A stretch of 64,000 nt of DNA, taken from the NCBI GenBank assembly GCA_003058495.1, contig QBVC01000019.1:62001-126000 (forward strand), written 5' to 3'. Positions 50,298 through 57,225 of this stretch are shown here, piece by piece. Each line of letters opens with the position of its first letter. The stretch's first letter is position 1. Under the pieces are notes generated by a model that worked only from the letters and a program-made list of their open reading frames with translations, was not told the origin of the DNA and ran no database searches. The stretch comes from a gamma proteobacterium symbiont of Ctena orbiculata. Its GTDB lineage: Bacteria > Pseudomonadota > Gammaproteobacteria > Chromatiales > Chromatiaceae. Position numbers and translations under genes: made by a program.

Positions 50298-50528
50298 CTA
50301 TTGAATACAATCCTTGAAACTCTTTCCGGGAATCAGGCTGATCACCATCGCAATCAGCATGGCCACCGGGCTGATCAAAACCATTCCCAAGGCGATGGGC
50401 TGGATGATCAGGAGGATGAAATTGGAGGCGGTCCAGTGGGCCATGACTTCAAGCAGAATTCCGCCGATCAGAAGCACCCCGGCCAGTGTGACCACCCTGC
50501 GCAGATGTTTGCAGTTAAGAAATGACAT
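50298..50528 (-). CDS. small two-helix membrane protein
   Basis: A 76-residue protein with two membrane segments (VVTLAGVLLIGGILLEVMA and FILLIIQPIALGMVLISPVAMLIAMVISLI) and basic ends. I chose ATG 50528, which has GAGG six bases upstream; the longer frame to 50600 overlaps the probable promoter. No family recognised. It converges on the NapC gene and may share function with the HAO/NapC pair or be unrelated. An inverted repeat at 50554-50573 lies just upstream. Confidence 0.6.
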   Translation of the reverse strand: MSFLNCKHLRRVVTLAGVLLIGGILLEVMAHWTASNFILLIIQPIALGMVLISPVAMLIAMVISLIPGKSFKDCIQ

Positions 50529-50553
50529 GATACACCTCACTACTCGCGTATTA

Positions 50554-50573
50554 GTCATTACTAATATAATGAC
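50554..50573. promoter_or_regulatory. inverted repeat before the small membrane protein gene
   Basis: GTCATTA-CTAATA-TAATGAC: perfect seven-base arms with a six-base spacer, 26 bases before the ATG at 50528. Position and symmetry suggest an operator; the regulator is unknown. Confidence 0.45.
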
Positions 50574-50741
50574 GAATAACCCTATTGAACTCACTGACAA
50601 TTCGCAATCCCTCGCAAACCAGTCAAGAAAAAAACCTCTCTGATCTATATAGCGTCTATATTAATAGTTTCTAAAATTATTATATATCATATTTTGGAAT
50701 TTTAATAGTTGTTTGTGAAAGAGTTCAAAATTCTAAATACA

Positions 50742-51122
50742 TTAGCGCTCCTCCGTCCCCTCGAGATCGACATAGTCGCGTGGGTCGAAACGCGGGGTAC
50801 AGAGGGCGATAAATATCAGATCCACATTGCCGCGGTTGCTGATCCGTTGCGAACTCCCCGGGGGGATCAGCACCACGTCACCCGCAGCGACGGACTGGGC
50901 AGGCAATCCCTCGATCTCGACCTCCCCTTCACCACTGATTATGCAGTAGCGTTCGGTACTGCGGTTCAGGCGATGGAGCCGGGTTCTCACCCCGGGTTCC
51001 ACCCTGGCGCGGGCAATGGACAGGTCGCCATCTCCATCATGATTCGAGAGCTCGTTGATAAAACAGCCTTCTTGGAAAAAGTACTCCTTTGAAGCATCAT
51101 GCCTTAGGATTCTTGCCTGCAT
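50742..51122 (-). CDS. cupin-domain protein
   Basis: A 126-residue single-cupin protein. Motif 1 is represented by R-T-R-L-H-R-L-N-R-S-T-E-R-Y-C-I-I-S-G-E-G and motif 2 by G-D-V-V-L-I-P-P-G-S-S-Q-R-I-S-N. The motif-2 His is replaced by Gln, so the metal site is at best partial. Such small cupins are often sugar or amino-acid isomerase-like or regulatory. ATG 51122 has AGGAGA upstream. It is divergent from the aminotransferase at 51175 with only 52 bases between, so the two may be co-regulated. Confidence 0.85.
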   Translation of the reverse strand: MQARILRHDASKEYFFQEGCFINELSNHDGDGDLSIARARVEPGVRTRLHRLNRSTERYCIISGEGEVEIEGLPAQSVAAGDVVLIPPGSSQRISNRGNVDLIFIALCTPRFDPRDYVDLEGTEER

Positions 51123-51174
51123 TCGACTCTCCTGACTAAGCGCAGATTTTGGCAACACGACTACGAGGGCAATT

Positions 51175-52290
51175 GTGTCTTATTTTTCGCTCGATCCTTC
51201 AATGATCTATCTCAACCACGCGGCCGTCGCGCCCTGGCCGCAACGAACTGTGGCAGAAGTCATGCGCTTCGCACAAGAGAACGGTTTTTCCGGTTCCGCC
51301 TCCTATCCGGACTGGATGAGGGTGGAGAGTGAACTGCGCACGCTGATGGCGCAGTTGATCAATGCAGCCGCCAGTGACGATATCGCGCTGTTGAAGAGCA
51401 CCTCGGAGGGGCTCTCGTTGGTAGCCCACGGCATCGATTGGCGAGCGGGTGACAATATCGTCTCCATCGCCCAGGAGTTTCCCTCCAACCGCATCGTCTG
51501 GGAGTCACTCGAGGGAGAGGGCGTCGAGGTGCGCCTGCTGGATCTCGAGCGCAGTGCCGAGCCCGAGCAGGAGCTGATTGCGCTCTGTGATCAGAACACC
51601 CGTCTTATGTCGGTCAGCTCTGTTCAATATGGGGCGGGCTACCGTCTGCATCTGCCGCTCTTGGGCGACTATTGCAGGGGCCATGACACCCTGTTTGTCA
51701 TCGATGCCATTCAGAGTCTCGGCGCCATCCCCTTCGATCTCGCCGAGTGCCATGCCGATGTCGTGGTCGCCGACGGCCATAAATGGATGCTGGGCCCGGA
51801 GGGCGTTGCCCTCTTCTATTGCCGACCGGCACTGAGAGAGCGCCTCAAGCTGCATCAGTTTGGTTGGCACATGGTGGAGCATATGGGGGATTTCGAGCAC
51901 ACCGCGTGGGAGCCGGCCAGGAGCGCCAGGCGATTCGAGTGCGGCAGCCCGAATATGCTGGGGATACATGCCCTGCATGCGAGTCTCACCCTCATCCACG
52001 AACTGGGCCTCGAACGGATCGCCGCCGAGGTGCAAACAAATGCCGAAATTGTCATTGATGGGGCGGATGCGGCGGGATTTCGCCTGCTGACCCCGAGAGA
52101 AGCGACGAAGCACGCGGGCATCGTGACTTTCCAGGTACCGGACAGGGACAACCGCGCCCTCTATCAAGGGCTGATGAAAAACGGGGTGATATGTGCCTAC
52201 CGCGCCGGCGGGATTCGCTTTTCACCCCATTTTTACAATACTGGAGAGGAGATAGAGCGCGCCTTCAAACGCCTGACCGGACTGCTTTGA
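51175..52290 (+). CDS. class V aminotransferase / cysteine desulfurase-like PLP enzyme
   Basis: A 371-residue fold-type I PLP enzyme. The Schiff-base lysine lies in V-V-A-D-G-H-K-W-M-L-G-P-E-G; D-A-I-Q-S-L-G carries the PLP-binding Asp; the N-terminus I-Y-L-N-H-A-A-V-A-P is typical of the isopenicillin-epimerase/NifS branch. No catalytic Cys loop typical of desulfurases is visible, so aminotransferase, lyase or epimerase is more likely than sulfur transfer. The start is a GTG at 51175, with GAGG upstream. Substrate unknown. Confidence 0.85.
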   Translation: MSYFSLDPSMIYLNHAAVAPWPQRTVAEVMRFAQENGFSGSASYPDWMRVESELRTLMAQLINAAASDDIALLKSTSEGLSLVAHGIDWRAGDNIVSIAQEFPSNRIVWESLEGEGVEVRLLDLERSAEPEQELIALCDQNTRLMSVSSVQYGAGYRLHLPLLGDYCRGHDTLFVIDAIQSLGAIPFDLAECHADVVVADGHKWMLGPEGVALFYCRPALRERLKLHQFGWHMVEHMGDFEHTAWEPARSARRFECGSPNMLGIHALHASLTLIHELGLERIAAEVQTNAEIVIDGADAAGFRLLTPREATKHAGIVTFQVPDRDNRALYQGLMKNGVICAYRAGGIRFSPHFYNTGEEIERAFKRLTGLL

Positions 52291-52318
52291 AACAAGTATA
52301 TTAAAGATTGGTGATTTA

Positions 52319-52332
52319 ATGATTTAGATCAA
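52319..52332. promoter_or_regulatory. FNR-like site upstream of the sulfur globule gene
   Basis: ATGAT-TTAG-ATCAA differs from the FNR consensus TTGATNNNNATCAA at one position. It lies 154 bases before the ATG at 52487, in an AT-rich stretch. Oxygen-linked control of the sulfur globule gene would be reasonable but is unproven. Confidence 0.45.
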
Positions 52333-52486
52333 GCAAAAAAATAATTAAAGGCATATAGTATTTATGAGGTTCAAGGAGTAGCCCCGCCAAGGGCCGTGAA
52401 CCGAAACAACAAGAAATGGGGTGTGACGCCAGGTGGGCATTCACCTGACGAAATATGAGAAAGTGATACGAAGGAGACAATCTACC

Positions 52487-52798
52487 ATGAAAAAAACCTT
52501 AAAAACCGCTGCTGTAGCTGCTATCACCGGAGCCGCTCTATTGACTACTCTACCCGCTCAGGCTTTCTGGGGTCCCTTTGATTGGTTCGATGACGATGAC
52601 TACTACGGGCCTTGGGGACCCTATGGTTATGGTGGTCCATGGGGCTATCCGGGATGGGGCTATCCCGGTTATGGCTATGGCTATCCCGCCTACGGTTATG
52701 GCTATCCTGCCTATGGCTATGGCTATCCCGGTCATTACGGCTATGGCTATCCCTATGCCGCGCCGGCAGCACCGGCTACAGCCGCACCAAGCGAATAA
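52487..52798 (+). CDS. sulfur globule-type protein (Gly/Tyr/Pro-rich)
   Basis: A 103-residue exported protein. A signal peptide ending L-P-A-Q-A precedes a mature part made of repeats of Y-G-Y-P-x-Y-G/ G-Y-P-A-Y-G, with F-W-G-P-F-D-W-F-D-D-D-D at the front and a short Ala/Pro tail. Composition, signal and length match the small proteins that coat periplasmic sulfur globules in purple sulfur bacteria and other sulfur storers. ATG 52487 has AAGGAG ten bases upstream. A strong terminator follows at 52824. It implies storage of elemental sulfur in the periplasm. Confidence 0.85.
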   Translation: MKKTLKTAAVAAITGAALLTTLPAQAFWGPFDWFDDDDYYGPWGPYGYGGPWGYPGWGYPGYGYGYPAYGYGYPAYGYGYPGHYGYGYPYAAPAAPATAAPSE

Positions 52799-52823
52799 TA
52801 CGAATCATCCATAAAAACAATTG

Positions 52824-52848
52824 CCCCGTCCCGGTGACGGGGTTTTTT
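52824..52848 (+). terminator. intrinsic terminator of the sulfur globule gene
   Basis: CCCCGTC (52824-52830), loop CCGGT, GACGGGG (52836-52842), then six T. A textbook terminator 26 bases after the stop. Confidence 0.93.
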
Positions 52849-52931
52849 AGTTCCGCCTATCGGAATCCCTGTCTCTCCCCCTGCAATGGCAGCATAATAA
52901 GCAACAGATTGGGCCACCCCGACAAACGACC

Positions 52932-53945
52932 ATGACACTTCAGGACAGACACATCTCCCTTGCCCACGGCAATGGCGGCCGCTATATGCGGGAACTGATC
53001 GAATCCCTGTTCGCCCGCTATCTGAAGAATCCCAATCTGGATATCCAGGCGGATGCCGCGCTGCTCCCCGGATTGGAGGATGGCGACCTGCTCTTCACCA
53101 CCGATGGCTTTACCGTTCAACCCCTGGAGTTTCCCGGAGGCGACATCGGTTCGCTGGCGGTTCACGGTACCACCAATGATCTGGCCGTGAGCGGTGCGAT
53201 ACCGAAGTATCTGAGTCTCAATGCCTTTATCGAGGAGGGATTTGAAGTCGCCCAGCTGGAACGGATCATCAAAAGCATTGCCGATGCCGCAAGCGCCACC
53301 GGGGTCGAGGTGGTCGCCGGCGACACCAAGGTGGTCCGCAGGGGGGAAGGCGGCGGAATCTATCTGGCAACGACCGGCATCGGCTTGCGCGCCCGGGGAT
53401 TGGAACTGGGCATGAACCGCATCGCGGCCGGCGACAGGCTATTGGTAAGCGGTCCCGTGGGGGATCACGGCATTGCGGTCATGCTGGCCCGGGAGGCGTT
53501 CGGCCTGCGGGGCGACCTGCTCTCCGACGCGGGTTCGGTGCTGCCCTTCACCCGGGCCCTGCTCGACCTGCCCGGGCTGCGTTTCATGCGCGACCCCACC
53601 AGGGGAGGAGTCGCTACCGTGGCCCATGAGATCTGCCGCGCCAGCGGACTGCAGATCGGTCTCGATCAAAAGGCAATTCCGGTGCGCGATCCCGTCAACT
53701 CGGTCTGCGATATGCTGGGCTACGACCCCCTCTTCCTGGCCTGCGAGGGACGGGTCGTCGCCGCTGTCGAAGCCGGCCAGGCGGAGGAGGCCCTGGCACG
53801 CTGGAAAGACCTGCCAGGCGGGGAGCACGCGGCATTGATCGGCGAGACGCGAGAGGATGATCCCTATGTCATCCTGGAGACCGACTTGGGCGGCGCGCGC
53901 ATCCTCGAAGAGTTGGAGGATGATCCACTGCCACGCATCTGCTGA
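52932..53945 (+). CDS. hypE: hydrogenase maturation protein HypE
   Basis: A 337-residue PurM-fold ATPase that dehydrates the carbamoyl group on its own C-terminal cysteine to make the cyanide ligands of NiFe hydrogenase. Motifs: A-H-G-N-G-G-R, F-T-T-D-G-F-T-V, G-T-T-N-D-L-A-V-S-G, V-A-G-D-T-K-V-V, M-R-D-P-T-R-G-G-V, and the essential C-terminus P-R-I-C. It is complete. No other hyp or hydrogenase gene is within the window, so it is either a displaced member of a hyp set or serves a hydrogenase elsewhere. Confidence 0.95.
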   Translation: MTLQDRHISLAHGNGGRYMRELIESLFARYLKNPNLDIQADAALLPGLEDGDLLFTTDGFTVQPLEFPGGDIGSLAVHGTTNDLAVSGAIPKYLSLNAFIEEGFEVAQLERIIKSIADAASATGVEVVAGDTKVVRRGEGGGIYLATTGIGLRARGLELGMNRIAAGDRLLVSGPVGDHGIAVMLAREAFGLRGDLLSDAGSVLPFTRALLDLPGLRFMRDPTRGGVATVAHEICRASGLQIGLDQKAIPVRDPVNSVCDMLGYDPLFLACEGRVVAAVEAGQAEEALARWKDLPGGEHAALIGETREDDPYVILETDLGGARILEELEDDPLPRIC

Positions 53946-53978
53946 GCGGATCACCGGCTGACGGTCGGAGTCAATGCC

Positions 53979-54968
53979 TCAGCGCAGGTTCGGTCCCAAA
54001 CCCAACCCGCTGAAGGTCGCCAGGACCTCGGCGGCACCCGCTCCGATGTTGCGCGCGAAGCGCTCCCAGACATCCTCTTTCGGGGTGAAATCGACGATCT
54101 CCTCGGCGCCGATTATTTCACGGGCGACATAACTGCTGCTGCCGAATTCGTCGATGAGCCCCATCTCCTTCGCCTCCTCTCCGTTCCAGAACAGGCCGCT
54201 GAAGAGTTCGGGATGATCGGCAGCCTTCAGGCGATCCCCCCTGCCCTCTTTCACCGTTTCGATAAACTGCAGATGCAGCTGATCCAGCATCTGCTGGATA
54301 TGCTGTTTGTCACCCTCTCTCAAGGGCGAGAAGGGATCGAGAATGCCCTTGTTGTCTCCCGCGGTGAGCAGCCGCCGTTCTATACCCAGCTCCTCCATGC
54401 CGTCGACAAAACCAAATCCGTTGATCAACACCCCGATCGATCCCACGAGGCTCCCCTCGTCCGCATAGATCTTGTCGGCGGCAACCGCGATATAGTAGCC
54501 CCCGGAGGCGCATACATCCGCAACCACGGCGTACACGGGAATCTTCGGGTATTTCTCTCGCAGGCGGCCGATTTCCCGATTCACATAGCGGGACTGTACC
54601 GGACTGCCCCCAGGGGTATTCATTCTGAGGATGACGCCCTTGGTCTTCTTGTCCTCAAAGGCATCGCGCAGGCCGGTGACGATATTATCCGCGCTCGCCT
54701 TGGTCTCCGAGGAGATCAGGCCTTTCACTTCGACCAACGCGGTATGCTCCTTTGCCTCGCTCTTCGTCACCTGCATCTTGTCACCCCAGAGAAACACCCC
54801 GAGCAACAGAAACAGGTAACCGAAGGTGAGGATCTTGAAGAAGATGCCCCAGCGCCGACTGCGACGATTCTCGGCCACGGTGGCCATGACCATCTGATTC
54901 AGCAGATCCCTCTCCCAACGGCTGGGTTCGGACTGACTTCTGTGATCTCCATTGTTGATTTCCGACAT
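53979..54968 (-). CDS. sppA: signal peptide peptidase SppA (S49 family)
   Basis: A 329-residue inner-membrane protease of the short SppA type. One membrane helix (ILTFGYLFLLLGVFLW), then an S49 domain with M-N-T-P-G-G-S-P, nucleophile Ser in V-C-A-S-G-G-Y-Y and the Lys region downstream, including G-S-L-V-G-S-I-G-V. It degrades cleaved signal peptides. The N-terminal tail is cytoplasmic and charged. Convergent with hypE. Confidence 0.92.
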   Translation of the reverse strand: MSEINNGDHRSQSEPSRWERDLLNQMVMATVAENRRSRRWGIFFKILTFGYLFLLLGVFLWGDKMQVTKSEAKEHTALVEVKGLISSETKASADNIVTGLRDAFEDKKTKGVILRMNTPGGSPVQSRYVNREIGRLREKYPKIPVYAVVADVCASGGYYIAVAADKIYADEGSLVGSIGVLINGFGFVDGMEELGIERRLLTAGDNKGILDPFSPLREGDKQHIQQMLDQLHLQFIETVKEGRGDRLKAADHPELFSGLFWNGEEAKEMGLIDEFGSSSYVAREIIGAEEIVDFTPKEDVWERFARNIGAGAAEVLATFSGLGLGPNLR

Positions 54969-55071
54969 GAGACGTATCCTTTAACTGTTTTAAAGACTCA
55001 GGCTTAAATGGAAATAGCCGATTACATAATCCAATCTTTCATGGAATCACTGCCGGGAAGGGTTTTAAACA

Positions 55072-55722
55072 CTAGTCGCTGTCCAACCAGGCAGGAATCT
55101 CGGTAATTCGATCGACGCAGGCAAGCGGATTGTGCTTCAGCAGCCGCTCACGACTGTGGGTTCCGTAGGTCACGGCCAAGGAGGGCATGCCGGCATTGAC
55201 GGCCATCTCCAGATCATACTCCGTATCCCCGATCATCAACGCCTGGCGGGGTTCAACGCCGGTCTGCTCGAGAATCTGATTGAGCATCTCCGGATGGGGT
55301 TTGGAAAAGCTCTCGTCGGCACAGCGGGTGAGGTGAAAGCAGTCACCCAGGCCGGTGCTCTGCAGGGCATAATCCAGTCCTTTACGACCTTTGCCGGTGG
55401 CCACCGCCAGAATGTAGCCCTGGCGCAACAGCTCGCTCAATACCTCGCGAGCGCCTTCGAAAAGCGCTGATGGCGTGCCGTTCTCCTTGAAAAAGTGGAG
55501 CCGGTAGCGCGCGGCGATTTGAAGATGCAGATCGGGCTCACTGCCGGGATAGAGCCGATTGACCGCCTCGTGCAGTCCAAGTCCGATGATATCCCGAATC
55601 GCGGCCTGGCTCGGGACAACCAGCTTCAGGTCCTTTACCGCGGCCTCGACACAGGCGATGATGTGGGCCTCTGAATCCATCAGAGTTCCATCCCAATCAA
55701 ATATTAACAGATCAAACTTCAT
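55072..55722 (-). CDS. HAD-superfamily hydrolase, phosphoglycolate phosphatase-like
   Basis: A 216-residue HAD-IA hydrolase: motif I F-D-W-D-G-T-L-M-D-S, motif II V-A-T-G-K, Lys in S-K-P-H-P-E-M, motif IV I-G-D-T-E-Y-D-L-E-M-A. The overlapping arrangement directly after rluC (11-base overlap) is common in Gammaproteobacteria, where this partner is a Gph-like phosphatase. I took ATG 55722; the frame running to 56043 is antisense to nothing but is inside rluC in another frame and not coding. Substrate uncertain. Confidence 0.92.
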   Translation of the reverse strand: MKFDLLIFDWDGTLMDSEAHIIACVEAAVKDLKLVVPSQAAIRDIIGLGLHEAVNRLYPGSEPDLHLQIAARYRLHFFKENGTPSALFEGAREVLSELLRQGYILAVATGKGRKGLDYALQSTGLGDCFHLTRCADESFSKPHPEMLNQILEQTGVEPRQALMIGDTEYDLEMAVNAGMPSLAVTYGTHSRERLLKHNPLACVDRITEIPAWLDSD

Positions 55723-56677
55723 CTTTTCTCTTAAGTTTATCCAGGAGCTCAGCCAGCGCCTGCGGCAGGGGCGCATCGATGCACAACGCATGCGCGTCGC
55801 CGGGCCAGCGAAAACTGACCTGATGGGCATGCAGAAAGAGCCGGCGCAGACCGATCTCGCGCATGCCTCTATTGGCGTCATCGTCACCATACTTGGTATC
55901 GCCCAGTACGGGCGATCCCAACCAGGCGCTGTGCACACGGATCTGATGGGTACGTCCGGTGACCAGTTCCACCTCCACCAGGGTCGCGTCCTTGAACCGC
56001 TGTCGGCGCTTGAACCGGGTCTCAGCGGGTTTACCCTCGGCATCCACCCTGACCACCCGCTCGCCGCCCTGCAGGGTGTTCTTCTTCAAGGGCATGTTGA
56101 CAACCTGTACCCCTTTGCGCCAGCTCCCCGCCAGCAGCGCCAGATACCGCTTATCGACCCGGTTTTCGCGGATGAGTTCATGCAAGATGCGCAGCGTGCT
56201 GCGGCGCTTGCTGATCATCAGGCAGCCGGACGTTTCCCGATCCAGCCGATGCACCAGCTCCAACTGGGTTTCATTGGGCCGCATAAGCCGGAGCGTCTCG
56301 ATTATGCCGCTGCTCAGACCACTGCCGCCATGCACCGCCAGACCGGAAGGCTTGTTCAACACCAACAGGCGATCATCCTCATAGACCACGGCCTGCTCGA
56401 GGCTGGTGCGCAGCTGTTCCGAGGGTCGGGGTGTCGCCTCGGATCTCTCCATACGGACCGGTGGTATGCGAATCAGATCACCCGCTTGCAGCTTGTAGGC
56501 CGCTTTGACCCTGCCCTTGTTGACTCTGACCTCTCCCTTTCTCAGGATACGATAGATGTAGCTCTTCGGCACCCCCTTCAGATGTCGCATCAGATAGTTG
56601 TCAATTCGCTGTCCGGCATATTCCGCGGCCACCTCGACGAATCGAACTGATGGAGAATTCTTTTTTGATTCTGACAT
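55712..56677 (-). CDS. rluC: 23S rRNA pseudouridine synthase RluC
   Basis: A 321-residue pseudouridine synthase modifying 23S rRNA (positions 955, 2504, 2580 in E. coli). N-terminal S4 domain (QRIDNYLMRHLKGVPKSYIY), then catalytic L-V-H-R-L-D-R-E-T-S-G with the invariant Asp and V-T-G-R-T-H-Q-I-R-V-H. It is divergent from rne, as in E. coli, which supports a gammaproteobacterial origin and the identity of both genes. Confidence 0.95.
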   Translation of the reverse strand: MSESKKNSPSVRFVEVAAEYAGQRIDNYLMRHLKGVPKSYIYRILRKGEVRVNKGRVKAAYKLQAGDLIRIPPVRMERSEATPRPSEQLRTSLEQAVVYEDDRLLVLNKPSGLAVHGGSGLSSGIIETLRLMRPNETQLELVHRLDRETSGCLMISKRRSTLRILHELIRENRVDKRYLALLAGSWRKGVQVVNMPLKKNTLQGGERVVRVDAEGKPAETRFKRRQRFKDATLVEVELVTGRTHQIRVHSAWLGSPVLGDTKYGDDDANRGMREIGLRRLFLHAHQVSFRWPGDAHALCIDAPLPQALAELLDKLKRKDEV

Positions 56678-56705
56678 TTAGCGACTATATATTTCCACTT
56701 ACCGA

Positions 56706-56734
56706 TTGATGTTCCTGTTGAAGGTTGCTATATT
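56706..56734 (+). promoter_or_regulatory. probable sigma-70 promoter of rne
   Basis: TTGATG (56706-56711) and TATATT (56729-56734) are separated by 17 bases. It points to rne and lies 29 bases upstream of the rluC start on the other strand. Confidence 0.6.
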
Positions 56735-56752
56735 CTTCAGCAGTTTTTCAGG

Positions 56753-56805
56753 TACCGGCCGGTGGCATGCCACGAAAGCCGGTATCCGCGCGGTTTCTTA
56801 ACCGC
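56753..56805 (+). promoter_or_regulatory. nested hairpins in the rne leader
   Basis: TACCGGC (56753-56759) pairs with GCCGGTA (56778-56784), enclosing the palindrome GTGGCATGCCAC. GCGGTT-TCTT-AACCGC (56790-56805) forms a second hairpin with a U-rich tetraloop. They are candidates for the RNase E sensing element. Confidence 0.5.
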
Positions 56806-57225
56806 CTGCAGCCGACAAAAATCCTTTAGGCGCAAGCGGTTATCCAGCCAAGCGCACAGGTGCCCTTAGGATATCTGGCTCTTAATCTGAATCCTCCGCG
56901 CCATAGCATTTGTAGCGTGTGTGCCCCGACCGGGCGCAGACTCCGGGAATAGATGCCGGGCCGACACTTTCGGCCATGTCGCACTCCCAATGCTTTAGGC
57001 GCCATATTTTCAGTTCGATCAGCAGCCGATTCCAAGCGGCGGACTTTAACAGTTTTTCAGCCATCCGAGCTAGTTCTCTAGCCTGGAATCGAAAGCGATT
57101 CCGTGGGTTTGCGCAGTGATGCTCTTATTCAAAGGTGAGCAGGCAGTGCTATTGTCTGCCCCGTAATGGGAGCTGAGGCGGCGCATCCGGGCAGTGACGC
57201 CGGACGGCTATACGGACACACAATA

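Larger units (their letters stand above)
56678..57225. other. long rne leader / rluC-rne divergent region
   Basis: 548 bases without a protein gene. It holds a good promoter for rne, followed by a GC-rich part with several stable hairpins; the leader would be about 485 nt. RNase E represses its own synthesis through hairpins in a long leader in E. coli, so a similar role is likely. A leftward frame at 56826-57064 has no coding character. Confidence 0.6.

Noticed and set aside
52545-52772. Tandem short repeats in the sulfur globule gene considered as a CRISPR-like array
   Set aside because: They are in-frame codon repeats for Tyr-Gly-Tyr-Pro, without spacers.
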